From contig NZ_BAABJQ010000023.1 in the NCBI RefSeq assembly GCF_039543385.1, positions 62,001-126,000 on the forward strand: a DNA stretch of 64,000 bases. Direction: 5' to 3'. Shown piece after piece: positions 8,027 to 15,823 of this stretch. The notes below the pieces were generated by a model. It ran no database searches. It was not told the origin of the DNA and saw nothing but the letters and a program-made list of their open reading frames with translations. This DNA comes from Rugosimonospora acidiphila (GTDB lineage Bacteria; Actinomycetota; Actinomycetes; Mycobacteriales; Micromonosporaceae). The stretch's first letter is position 1. The number at the start of each line of letters is the position of its first letter. The translations under genes and the position numbers were made by a program.

Positions 8027-8485
8027 GTGACCAGTCCCGGACCTCGTGGTAGCCGCTTTGGTGGGCCCGGCCGCCGGCCCCGGCGCGATCGGCACGGACG
8101 GGGCCTGCGCGGCCGGCTGGTGCCGGCCAGCGTGCCGCTGTCCCGGACCAAGGCCGAGCTGTTCGACGACCTGGTTCTGGACGCCGTGGAGACCTTGGAG
8201 CGGCAGTTCGGCAAGGAACTGGCGGGCGTGGAGTTCGCGGTCGAAGAGGTACCACCGGACCTCAACGTGTACGACTCGGACGTCCTGGAGGACGGCGAGG
8301 TGCCGCTGGCGCGGTTGCTACCGGGCGGCCCGGGCAGGATGAACGTCCCACCACGGATCGTGCTCTACCGCCGGCCCCTGGAGTTCCGGGCGATCGACCA
8401 CGAAGACCTCGCCGACCTGGTGCACGATGTGATCATCGAGCAGGTGGCGAACCTACTGGGCGTCGACCCCGAAGACCTGGGCTAG
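8027..8485 (+). CDS. Metallopeptidase-like (zincin fold) family protein lacking HExxH
   Basis: A 152-residue member of the small family annotated as metallopeptidase family protein. The conserved body is LSRTKAELFDDLVLDAVETL, IVLYRRPLEFR and the C-terminal helix LVHDVIIEQVANLLGVDPEDLG. Where true zincins carry HExxH this protein reads HDVII, with no second histidine, so metal-dependent proteolysis is doubtful. The first roughly 35 residues are Arg/Gly/Pro-rich and unconserved. GTG 8027 is chosen because of the -10 box just before it, giving a leaderless message. It is divergent from DUF3499 and convergent with whiB. Confidence 0.75.
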   Translation: MTSPGPRGSRFGGPGRRPRRDRHGRGLRGRLVPASVPLSRTKAELFDDLVLDAVETLERQFGKELAGVEFAVEEVPPDLNVYDSDVLEDGEVPLARLLPGGPGRMNVPPRIVLYRRPLEFRAIDHEDLADLVHDVIIEQVANLLGVDPEDLG

Positions 8486-8538
8486 ATCCCGAACCCGGCC
8501 CCCCTCGGCCGGCTTCCGGATCTCCCCGTGGTGGCGGG

Positions 8539-8556
8539 GCGGGCACCCTCGCCCGC
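8539..8556. terminator. Small hairpin between the zincin-like gene and whiB
   Basis: GCGGGC (8539-8544) pairs with GCCCGC (8551-8556) around a six-base loop in the convergent gap; it touches the whiB stop codon. It could serve both directions. There is no T run. Confidence 0.4.
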
Positions 8557-8813
8557 TACGCCGCCCGGCGCTTCAGCTTCCGTCGCTCCCGCTCCGAGAG
8601 CCCACCCCAAATACCAAACCGCTCATCGTGACCGAGCGCGTACTCAAGGCATTCGGACTTGACCTCGCACCGGGAGCAGATCCGCTTCGCTTCCCGGGTA
8701 GAGCCCCCCTTCTCCGGGAAGAACGCCTCCGGATCGGTCTGCGAGCACAGTGCCCGCTCCTGCCATTCCGGCGCGTTCCCCAAGAGGTCGACCGCTTCCA
8801 CTCGGCCGTCCAT
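8556..8813 (-). CDS. whiB: WhiB-family iron-sulfur transcription factor
   Basis: An 85-residue WhiB/WhiB2 (WhmD)-type regulator. Four cysteines, C23, C46, C49 and C55, would hold a 4Fe-4S cluster. The GIWGG turn at 67-71 and the basic tail RERRKLKRRAA are the surfaces expected to contact sigma-A and DNA. The PEAFFPEKGGSTREAK stretch is the hallmark of the WhiB2 subgroup, needed for septation in sporulating actinomycetes. ATG 8813 has an excellent AAGGAGG site seven bases upstream. Its neighbours (DUF3499, zincin-like, fbiA/fbiB) are the standard context for this subgroup. Two perfect palindromes lie upstream. Confidence 0.93.
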   Translation of the reverse strand: MDGRVEAVDLLGNAPEWQERALCSQTDPEAFFPEKGGSTREAKRICSRCEVKSECLEYALGHDERFGIWGGLSERERRKLKRRAA

Positions 8814-8895
8814 CAGCGTGCCTCCTTCTTTCGCACCGGCCGCGGCGCCGATGCAACCCCCCACGCGGAAGGCAATCCTTCCATTAGTTCGATCA

Positions 8896-8910
8896 ATGGC
8901 GATTCGCCAT
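8896..8910. promoter_or_regulatory. Perfect 15-bp palindrome upstream of whiB
   Basis: ATGGCGA-T-TCGCCAT, 83-97 bases before the whiB start, inside a locally AT-rich stretch. CCATT...AATGG half-sites at 8881-8899 partly overlap it. A dimeric repressor or activator site is inferred; the binder is unknown. Confidence 0.5.
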
Positions 8911-8935
8911 GCCCCACTCGAACAACCCCGTTGAA

Positions 8936-8951
8936 ATTACACGCGTGTAAT
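8936..8951. promoter_or_regulatory. Perfect 16-bp palindrome ATTACACGCGTGTAAT upstream of whiB
   Basis: All 16 positions pair, centred about 130 bases upstream of the whiB start. It is the clearest operator-like sequence in the whiB/fbiC spacer. It does not match the motifs I know for WhiA (GACAC) or BldD. Confidence 0.55.
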
Positions 8952-9135
8952 ACGTGCGTCGTCAAGCGGAACCTGATAGATGAGGCCGTTCGGAGGTCTT
9001 TCGAACCCGCCGCCACCGCTTCCCTATCGATCCAGGCGACCGCAAGGTAACGCTCGGTCGGCGAGTCGCGACGAATCGCCGCAGCGGCCGACCGCGATCG
9101 GCCCCCGCCGCCCACCCATGCCCGCCGTGGCGCGC

Positions 9136-11805
9136 TCAGGCAAGGGCGTACGTGGTGGTGCGCTGGCGGGCCGGGCGCCCGGCCACCGTCGCGATCGCGG
9201 ACAGCTGAGCGACCGTACGGGCGGAGCCGTGCTCGGAGCCGGCCATCCGCGAGATGGTCTCCTCCATCAACGTGCCGCCAAGATCGTTCGCGCCGCCGCG
9301 CAGCATCGCCACCGTGCCCTCGTCGCCGAGCTTCACCCAGGAGCACTGCACGTTGGCGATCCGGCCGTGCAGCAGGACCCTCGCCATCGCGTGCACCGCC
9401 CGGCTCTCCCGCCAGGAGGCGCCCGCCCGGGCGATCCCGGCCAGATAGATCGGCGCATTGGTGTGCACGAAGGGCAGCGCGACGAACTCGGTGAAGCCGC
9501 CGGTGCGGTCCTGGATGTCGGCCAGCACCCGGAAGTGGCCGAGCCAGTGCCGCGGGTGGTCGACGTGCCCGTACATCATCGTGGCGGACGAGCGGATGCC
9601 CAACTCGTGCGCCGTGCTGACCACCTCGATCCAGGTGGCCGCCGGCAGCTTGCCCTTGGTCAGCACCCAGCGCACGTCGTCATCGAGGATCTCCGCGGCG
9701 GTACCGGGGATGGTGTCCAGCCCGGCCTCCCGCAGCCCGGCCAGCCACTCCCGTACCGACACGCCCGCCTTGGCCGCACCCGTGACGATCTCCATCGGCG
9801 AGAAGGCGTGCACGTGCATGCCGGGCACCCGGGCCTTCACCGCCCGCACCAGGTCCGCGTACGCCGTAGCGGGCAGCTTGGGATCGATGCCGCCCTGCAT
9901 GCACACCTCGGTCGCGCCGTCCCGCCAGGCCTCCTCGGCCCGGTCGGCGACCTGCTCGACGGAGAGCCGGTACGCGTCGGCGTCCCGCTCGCGCTGGGCG
10001 AACGCGCAGAACCGGCAGCCCACGTAGCAGACGTTGGTGAAGTTGATGTTCCGGTTGACGACGTACGTCACGTCGTCGCCCACCGCGTCGCGGCGCAGGT
10101 CGTCCGCGATGCCGGCGAGCTCGTCCAGGGCCGACCCGTCGCTGTGCAGCAGCGCCAGGGCCTCGGCCTCGTGCTCGGGCCGCAGCAGCGACGCCGGATC
10201 CGAGGCGGCCAGCCGGAGCCCCGCCAGCACGGTCGAGTCGAGCCGTCCGGCCGGGCCGGCGCCGAGCGCCCCGCCGGGCCGCGGCCCCGGGTGGCCGGCC
10301 GGCACGGGGTCCGGCGCGTCCGCGTCGGCCCCGGCGGTGCCCAGCGCGGTCAGCGCCGCGTGCTCGGCGACCTGCGACCAGTCGCCGTACACGGCGTCGA
10401 AGTCGGACCGGCGGTCGCTGGTGCGGCCGGTCGTGTCGACCTCGGCGTGGAGGTTGATCCGTCCGCCCGGCGCCTCGTCCGGCTCCTGCCACGGGCGCCC
10501 AACCGGACGGGCGGACTCGTCGGCCAGCCCGGATGCCGGATCGGCCAGCGCGCCCACGTGGCCGGCGAGCCTCGGGTCGAGCCACGGTTCGCCCCGTCGC
10601 ACGTACTCGGGGTAGATGGTCAGCCGCTCGCGCAGCTCGAAGCCGGCGGCCGCGCTGCGCCGCGCCAGCTCGTCGATCTGCGGCCAGGGCCGTTCCGGGT
10701 TCACGTGGTCCGGGGTCACCGGCGACACCCCGCCCCAGTCGTCGATCCCGGCCCGCAGAAGCAACGCGTACTCGTCGTCGATCAGGTTCGGCGGGGCCTG
10801 GATCCGCGCCTTCGGCCCGAGCACCAGGCGGGCCACCGCGATCGTGGCGGCCAGATCCGCGAGGTCCGCGTCAGGCATCGCGCGCATGGCGGTATCCGGC
10901 TTGGCCCGGAAATTCTGCACGATGACTTCCTGGATGTGCCCGTACTCGCGGGCCACCCGGCGGATCGCGAACAGCGACTCGGCCCGCTCGGTGAGGTTCT
11001 CGCCGATGCCGATGAGCACGCCGGTGGTGAAGGGCACCCCGACCCGGCCGGCATCCTCCAGCGCCCGCAGCCGCACGGCCGGCTCTTTGTCAGGGGAGCC
11101 GAAATGCGGGCCGCCCGGCTCGGACCACAGCCTGGTGGCCGTGGTCTCCAGCATCATGCCCATGCTCGGCGCGACCGGCTTGAGCCGTTGCAATTCCGCC
11201 CACGACAGCACGCCGGGGTTGAGATGCGGCAGCAGGCCGGTCTCCTCCAGCACGGCGATGGCGCAGGCGCGCAGGTAGTCCACAGTGGATTCATAGCCGC
11301 GCTCGTTCAGCCACTCCCGGGCCACCGGCCAGCGCTGTTCGGGACGGTCCCCGAGAGTGAACAGGGCCTCCTTGCAGCCCTGCGCGGCGCCGGCCGCAGC
11401 GATCGCCAGCACCTCGTCGCGCTCCAGATAGGGCGCGGTCAGGCGGTGCGGCACGGTCACGAAGGTGCAGTAGTGGCACCGGTCGCGGCACAGCCGGGTG
11501 AGCGGGATGAAGACCTTCTTGGAGAAGGTGACGACGCCCGGCCGGCCGGCCTCGGCGAGCCCGGCGTCGCGGACCGCGGAGGCGTGCGCGAGGAGCCGAT
11601 CCAGGGCCTCCCCTCGGGCGCTCAGCAGGATGGCCGCCTCGTCCACGTCGAGGCTGCGGCCGTCCGTCGCCCGGCGCAGCGCCCGGCGCAGGCCCACGTC
11701 TCCGGCATCGGGTTGACCGGCGCTCGCCGTCGGGCGCGCAGGCCCGTTCACGGCCTCGGACTGGCGTTTCGGCGTCGCTTCGGCTGGCTCGCGCTCATCA
11801 GACAC
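9136..11805 (-). CDS. fbiC: FO synthase, fused CofG-CofH (FbiC)
   Basis: An 889-residue fusion of two radical-SAM enzymes that together build the deazaflavin FO, the chromophore of coenzyme F420, from tyrosine and a pyrimidine. The N-terminal CofG half carries CRDRCHYC (C106, C110, C113). The C-terminal CofH half carries CYVGCRFC (C593, C597, C600). Each CxxxCxxC would hold a 4Fe-4S cluster. A low-complexity linker near 480-530 joins them. The first 30 residues are unconserved. GTG 11805 fits a leaderless start. fbiA and fbiB lie 2 kb away, so all three F420 genes cluster here. Confidence 0.95.
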   Translation of the reverse strand: MSDEREPAEATPKRQSEAVNGPARPTASAGQPDAGDVGLRRALRRATDGRSLDVDEAAILLSARGEALDRLLAHASAVRDAGLAEAGRPGVVTFSKKVFIPLTRLCRDRCHYCTFVTVPHRLTAPYLERDEVLAIAAAGAAQGCKEALFTLGDRPEQRWPVAREWLNERGYESTVDYLRACAIAVLEETGLLPHLNPGVLSWAELQRLKPVAPSMGMMLETTATRLWSEPGGPHFGSPDKEPAVRLRALEDAGRVGVPFTTGVLIGIGENLTERAESLFAIRRVAREYGHIQEVIVQNFRAKPDTAMRAMPDADLADLAATIAVARLVLGPKARIQAPPNLIDDEYALLLRAGIDDWGGVSPVTPDHVNPERPWPQIDELARRSAAAGFELRERLTIYPEYVRRGEPWLDPRLAGHVGALADPASGLADESARPVGRPWQEPDEAPGGRINLHAEVDTTGRTSDRRSDFDAVYGDWSQVAEHAALTALGTAGADADAPDPVPAGHPGPRPGGALGAGPAGRLDSTVLAGLRLAASDPASLLRPEHEAEALALLHSDGSALDELAGIADDLRRDAVGDDVTYVVNRNINFTNVCYVGCRFCAFAQRERDADAYRLSVEQVADRAEEAWRDGATEVCMQGGIDPKLPATAYADLVRAVKARVPGMHVHAFSPMEIVTGAAKAGVSVREWLAGLREAGLDTIPGTAAEILDDDVRWVLTKGKLPAATWIEVVSTAHELGIRSSATMMYGHVDHPRHWLGHFRVLADIQDRTGGFTEFVALPFVHTNAPIYLAGIARAGASWRESRAVHAMARVLLHGRIANVQCSWVKLGDEGTVAMLRGGANDLGGTLMEETISRMAGSEHGSARTVAQLSAIATVAGRPARQRTTTYALA

Positions 11806-11811
11806 ACGTGA

Positions 11812-11817
11812 AGCCTA
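11812..11817 (-). promoter_or_regulatory. -10 box for leaderless fbiC
   Basis: On the minus strand this reads TAGGCT and ends six bases before the fbiC GTG, consistent with a leaderless message. Confidence 0.55.
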
Positions 11818-11841
11818 TTCCGCGGGTACGGCGAGCAAGCC

Positions 11842-11877
11842 GTTCACCCGGATCCCACCGAGGGGATCCGGGTGAAC
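11842..11877. terminator. Perfect 15-bp stem-loop between the membrane-protein gene and fbiC
   Basis: The 15-base arms 11842-11856 and 11863-11877 are exact complements around a six-base loop (ACCGAG). It lies 3' of the minus-strand membrane-protein gene and just upstream of the fbiC promoter, so it would insulate fbiC. Confidence 0.75.
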
Positions 11878-11987
11878 TCCCGCCCGCCGGCGGAGCGTCG
11901 CCACCGGCTGTCACCTGGCAATTTCGCGGGGGCCGGTCAGGCTCGGCCCCCGCGCGCACCTGCTTGCGGCCGGACACGTGGTAAGGA

Positions 11988-13202
11988 TCACCAGCGCTGG
12001 GTGGGCTCCTCGCCGGACCCGCCCGTGGAGCCCTCGGTCCCCTCTCCGCCCATCGGCGGGATGACCTGGGTCTTGTCGTGCCCCTCGTCCTCGGACGGCA
12101 CGGCCGCAGCGCCCGACGTCGCCGCCGGTGTGGCGGACGCGGGCGCGAACGGGGATGCCGTCGGGGCGGGAGTCGGCGGGACTGGCGAGGCGACGGTGGC
12201 GTCGCCAGGGCCGGGCCAGCCCGCATGGGTGGACGCCTCGCCACCCGTGGCGGGCGGGGCGGAGGCCGGTGCCGGTTCGGTCGACGGCGCCGAGTAGGAC
12301 GGGTACTGACCGCCGAGCGGCGGGGCCGACGACGGCGCCGTGGCCGGCTGGTAGCCGCCGGGAGCCGGGTACGCCGGCTGGTATCCGCCGGGCTGGGCGT
12401 ATCCGGGCTGGCCGTAGGGCGGCTGACCGAAGGCCGGCCCAGCGGGCTGGACGCCGCCGGGCTGCCCGTACCCGGGCTGGCCGGGCGCGGGCTGGCCGTA
12501 CCCGGGCTGGCCGTAGCCCGGCTGGCCGTAGCCCGGCTGGCCGTACGCGGGCTGGCCGGCGGCCGGCTGACCGTAGGGCTGGCCGTAGCCGGGCTGCCCG
12601 TACCCGTACCCCTGGGGCGGGTACGGCGCCGCGGCCGGCTTGGGTACCGAGTAGGCGCCCTGCCAGACCTGCCAGGTCAGGAAGGCTGCGAACCCGAAGA
12701 CCGCCAGCAGCACCAGGTGCTCCAGCAACTCGATGAACGCCGGGCGGAACCCCCCACCGAACTGGTCGCCCAGCACGTAGACGAAGCCGGCGAACAGGCA
12801 GACGATGCCGAACAGCCCGGCGACCGCGTAGTCGATCAACGCGATGAGGGTGACCGTCCTCGCCCTCCGTGTGGCCGGCTTGATGTGCGTCGCCAGCAGC
12901 ACCGCGCCCAGCGGGAAGAAGATCGGCACGAGGCCGATGAAGTCGCTGAAGTCCGAGTCCGCGCGGAGGGTGAAGTCGTGCGCGAACCCGTGGATCACCA
13001 CGAACAGGTCGATGAGCCCCAGTAGGAGCAGCGCCGCCGTGGACAGCACCAGGATCAAGGCGCCAATCTCCCGGTGGGGCGCGGTGAACCTGGTCGCGTC
13101 CCGCGGCTCTCCCGCCGGCGCGCTCGGCGGCACCGGCGAGGGGCTCGGCGGCGCCGGTGGAGTGCTGGGCGGATATGGCGATTGATCTGAAGGTTGGGTC
13201 AC
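11988..13202 (-). CDS. Four-helix membrane protein with a long PGYGQ-repeat tail
   Basis: A 404-residue protein of unknown function. A Pro/Ser-rich N-terminus (1-40) precedes four hydrophobic segments (about 47-70, 88-105, 117-147, 157-180). The remainder is disordered, first GQPGYGQP repeats (about 195-280), then Pro/Ala/Thr-rich sequence, ending in an acidic stretch with HDKTQVIPP. Such low-complexity Tyr/Gln/Gly/Pro tails often drive self-association. A TAGGCT box (13247-13242) sits about 40 bases before the GTG start, and a GGGGGAG site precedes it. No domain is recognised; it may be a Micromonosporaceae-type membrane protein. Confidence 0.75.
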   Translation of the reverse strand: MTQPSDQSPYPPSTPPAPPSPSPVPPSAPAGEPRDATRFTAPHREIGALILVLSTAALLLLGLIDLFVVIHGFAHDFTLRADSDFSDFIGLVPIFFPLGAVLLATHIKPATRRARTVTLIALIDYAVAGLFGIVCLFAGFVYVLGDQFGGGFRPAFIELLEHLVLLAVFGFAAFLTWQVWQGAYSVPKPAAAPYPPQGYGYGQPGYGQPYGQPAAGQPAYGQPGYGQPGYGQPGYGQPAPGQPGYGQPGGVQPAGPAFGQPPYGQPGYAQPGGYQPAYPAPGGYQPATAPSSAPPLGGQYPSYSAPSTEPAPASAPPATGGEASTHAGWPGPGDATVASPVPPTPAPTASPFAPASATPAATSGAAAVPSEDEGHDKTQVIPPMGGEGTEGSTGGSGEEPTQRW

Positions 13203-13587
13203 ATCTCCCCCTTGGTGAAGGTGGGCGGGGTTTGCCCCGCGAGCCTAGCCCCGCCCGCTCCAAGCTGCCTTTCAGCGAGCACGTGTTGCCGGCACGGACA
13301 CCCGCTGTTCGCCAAAGTGAGCCGCCGCGGGGCCCGCCGCCCCTGATCACGGCGTCGCGGACCCCTGATCACGGCTTCCCTGGCGTCCGATCACGGCTTC
13401 CCGTCCTCCCGAGCGCCGCGTCGCGGGCGGCCCGGGCATGGCGTCCGGAGGTCGGACCGCCCGGGTGCGGCGTCGCGCGAGGGGTGCGCCGGTGCTGGAC
13501 GCCCCGGGCGCGGCCGGGCCCGGAGGGAACGCCGGGTATTGCCGGCCGCCGACACCCGGCCGGGCCCCCTGGGAGAAGATTAGCCGC
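13203..13587. other. Intergenic: divergent control region between the membrane-protein gene and fbiA
   Basis: These 385 bases hold the minus-strand promoter element TAGGCT (13247-13242), a GCGGGG-TTTG-CCCCGC hairpin in its leader near 13226-13240, the three-unit tandem repeat at 13340-13408, and GC-rich unpatterned sequence up to the fbiA ribosome site. No conserved ORF is seen. Confidence 0.55.
13340..13408. repeat. Tandem repeat, 22-24 bp x 3, between divergent genes
   Basis: Units start at 13340, 13362 and 13386; each contains TGATCACGGC or CGATCACGGC followed by a TCSC/TTCC segment. The unit is unrelated to the other arrays in the window. Each carries a TGATCA-like palindrome. Confidence 0.7.
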
Positions 13588-14589
13588 ATGCGGATCGTGG
13601 CACTGGCGGGCGGCATCGGCGGGGCCCGCTTTCTCCAGGGGGTTCGGGCGACGGGCGCGGAGGTAACCGCGATCGTCAACGTCGGCGACGACGTGACCCT
13701 GCACGGCCTCCGGATCTGCCCTGACCTGGACAGCGTGATGTACACGCTGGGCGGCGGGGCGGATGCCGAGCGCGGTTGGGGCAGGGCCGGCGAGAGCTGG
13801 GCGGTCAAGGAGGAACTGGCCGCGTACGGGGCCGAGCCGACCTGGTTCGGGCTGGGCGACAAGGACGTGGCCACCCATCTGGTACGAACCCGGATGCTGG
13901 ACGCGGGCTACCCACTGTCCGCGGTCACCGAGGCGCTGTGCGCCCGCTGGCAGCCCGGGGTCCGGATGCTGCCGGCCACCGACGACCGGCTGGAGACCCA
14001 CGTGGTGGTCGCCGACCCCGACCCGGCGACGGGTGCGGAGGAGTCCGGGCACGACGGCGATCCGGAGGCCGGCGGCGGCAGCCGGGCGATCCACTTTCAG
14101 GAGTGGTGGATCCGGTACCGGGCGGCGCTGCCCGCCCAGCGGTTCGTCTTCGTCGGGGCGGATGTGGCCAAGCCGGCTCCGGGGGTGCTCGATGCCCTCG
14201 CCGCGGCCGACGTGGTGCTGGTCGCGCCGAGCAACCCGGTCGTATCGATCGCGCCGATCCTCGCCGTCGCCGGTCTGCGCGACGCCCTGGTCGCCGGTAC
14301 CGCCCCGGTGATCGGCTTCTCGCCCATCATCGGTGGCTCGCCGGTGCGGGGGATGGCGGACAAGTGCCTGGCGGCCGTGAACGTGCCGGTGACCGCGGCC
14401 GGGGTCGGGGGGCTCTACGGCGCCCGATCGACCGGCGGCATCCTCGACGGCTGGCTGGTGGACGCGTCGGACGCCGACACCGCCGTCGACGGCGTCACGG
14501 TCCGGAGTTGTCCACTGTGGATGACCGATGAGCGGGCCACGCAGACCATGGTGGAGCAAGGCCTCGCGCTGGCCGAGGAGGTCCGGTGA
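13588..14589 (+). CDS. fbiA: 2-phospho-L-lactate transferase / F420 scaffold ligation enzyme
   Basis: 333 residues of the CofD/FbiA family, which attaches the phospho-lactate or phosphoenolpyruvate unit from its GDP/GPP-activated form to FO, giving (dehydro-)F420-0. The N-terminal nucleotide loop LAGGIGGARFLQG, the NVGDD metal-binding segment and the LGDKD segment are visible. A GGGAGAAG ribosome site (13571-13578) lies nine bases before the ATG at 13588. The 3' end overlaps fbiB by GTGA, so the two are coupled. Residues about 150-170 hold a Gly/Glu/Asp-rich insertion. Confidence 0.94.
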   Translation: MRIVALAGGIGGARFLQGVRATGAEVTAIVNVGDDVTLHGLRICPDLDSVMYTLGGGADAERGWGRAGESWAVKEELAAYGAEPTWFGLGDKDVATHLVRTRMLDAGYPLSAVTEALCARWQPGVRMLPATDDRLETHVVVADPDPATGAEESGHDGDPEAGGGSRAIHFQEWWIRYRAALPAQRFVFVGADVAKPAPGVLDALAAADVVLVAPSNPVVSIAPILAVAGLRDALVAGTAPVIGFSPIIGGSPVRGMADKCLAAVNVPVTAAGVGGLYGARSTGGILDGWLVDASDADTAVDGVTVRSCPLWMTDERATQTMVEQGLALAEEVR

Positions 14590-15671
14590 ATCTCACCATC
14601 CTGCCGGTGAACGGGATCGGCGACGTGCGACCGGGCGACGACCTGGCCACCCTCATCACCGATGCCGCGCCCTGGCTGGCCGACGGTGACGTGCTGGTGG
14701 TCACCAGCAAGATCGTGTCCAAGGCGGAGGGCGGACTGATCGCCGTGCCGCCGGAGGGGCCGGAGCGGGAGGCCGCCCGCGTCGCGGCCGTGGCGGAGCA
14801 GGCCGTCCGGACGGTGGCCCGGCGCGGCAACACCCAGATCGTGCAGACCCGGCACGGGTTCGTGCTGGCCTCCGCCGGCATCGATGCGTCCAATGTGGAC
14901 AAAGAGCACCTGGTACTGCTGCCGGCCGACTCCGACGCCTCGGCCCGTGCCCTGCGCACGGCCCTGCGCGACCGGTACGGGCTGGACGTGGCCATCATCG
15001 TCAGCGACACCATGGGACGGCCCTGGCGCAACGGCCTGACCGATGTGGCGTTGGGCGCGGCGGGTATCGACGCGCTGCGCGACTACCGGGGCGAGGTCGA
15101 CCCGTACGGCAACGAGCTGCACCTGACTCAGATGGCCGTCATCGACGAGCTGACCGCCGCGGCCGAACTGGTCAAGGGCAAGTACGACCAGGTGCCGGTC
15201 GCGGTGATCCGCGGGCTGAACACGGTCGCCGCACCCGACGGGCCGGGCGCGGCCGTGCTGGTCCGGGACGCCGAGCTCGACCTGTTCTCGCTGGGCACCG
15301 CCGAGGCGCGCGCCGAAGGACTGCTCGCCGCGGCCGGACTGTCCAATGTGGATCAGTTCGCCGATGCGCTGGTGACCGACGATCTGGTGGCCGCGGCGTC
15401 CCGGGGACTGACCGAGCCCCAGTTTCTGGAGGTACCGGTGAAGGCCGGGCTACCGGCGGGTACGGCACGGGCGCTGGTACCGCACGTGCCGGCGGACGCG
15501 GGGCCGGCCGCGCTGGCCTGGGCCGGGGCCGAGGTGCACCGGCTGCGCTGCGCCCTGGCCGCGGCCGGGGCGGCGAGCAGTTGGCTGCCCGACGCCGACC
15601 CGGAGGGCGTGGACGTACCGCCGGGCCGGATGCCGCTCGGCCTCATCGCGGTCGGTATGCCGGCGGCCTGA
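14586..15671 (+). CDS. fbiB: F420-0:gamma-glutamyl ligase with a shortened C-terminal domain
   Basis: 361 residues. The N-terminal roughly 240 are a full CofE ligase (PVNGIGDVRPGDDL, SKIVSKAEGG, SDTMGRPWRNGLTDVALG), which adds glutamates to F420-0. Actinobacterial FbiB is normally about 450 residues because a C-terminal FMN nitroreductase domain reduces dehydro-F420 and extends the glutamate tail. Here only about 110 residues follow. Their end (RLRCALAAAGAASSWLPDAD...MPLGLIAVGMPA) still looks like the end of that domain while its middle is absent. The intact frame argues against a sequencing error. It is coupled to fbiA through GTGA. Confidence 0.9.
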   Translation: MNLTILPVNGIGDVRPGDDLATLITDAAPWLADGDVLVVTSKIVSKAEGGLIAVPPEGPEREAARVAAVAEQAVRTVARRGNTQIVQTRHGFVLASAGIDASNVDKEHLVLLPADSDASARALRTALRDRYGLDVAIIVSDTMGRPWRNGLTDVALGAAGIDALRDYRGEVDPYGNELHLTQMAVIDELTAAAELVKGKYDQVPVAVIRGLNTVAAPDGPGAAVLVRDAELDLFSLGTAEARAEGLLAAAGLSNVDQFADALVTDDLVAAASRGLTEPQFLEVPVKAGLPAGTARALVPHVPADAGPAALAWAGAEVHRLRCALAAAGAASSWLPDADPEGVDVPPGRMPLGLIAVGMPAA

Positions 15672-15771
15672 GACGCCTGGGGGCGCGGCCTGAGACTCCT
15701 GGGGCGTGGGCCGAGACTCCTGGGGCGGGGCCGAGACTCCTGGGGCGGGGCCGAGTCAGTGTGGGGGGCGG
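15667..15771. repeat. Tandem repeat, 20-22 bp x 5, overlapping the fbiB stop
   Basis: Units begin at 15667, 15689, 15711, 15731 and 15751. Units 3 and 4 are identical (CCGAGACTCCTGGGGCGGGG). The first unit includes the fbiB stop codon. It shares the CCGAGAC/CTGAGAC core with the array after gabT. Confidence 0.85.
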
Positions 15772-15823
15772 CCAAATCCGGTCGGGGGCGCGGCGCGAAC
15801 GGCCACGCGGCGCTCCGGATCCG

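Larger units (their letters stand above)
8814..9135. other. Intergenic: whiB upstream region and fbiC 3' flank
   Basis: No gene is evident in these 322 bases. The half nearest whiB is unusually AT-rich and holds two perfect palindromes listed separately. The half nearest fbiC has a nested dyad, GGTCGGC (9056-9062) with GCCGACC (9087-9093), which could act as the fbiC terminator. The remaining sequence shows nothing recognisable. Confidence 0.6.

Noticed and set aside
8980..11811. Long plus-strand ORF antisense to fbiC (about 940 codons)
   Set aside because: Arg/Gly/His-rich composition typical of a shadow frame in high-GC DNA; the minus strand encodes a complete FbiC.
14586..15671. Frameshifted fbiB with the rest of the nitroreductase in another frame
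   Set aside because: The downstream 150 bases are a tandem repeat and then the convergent manC gene; there is no room for missing coding sequence.
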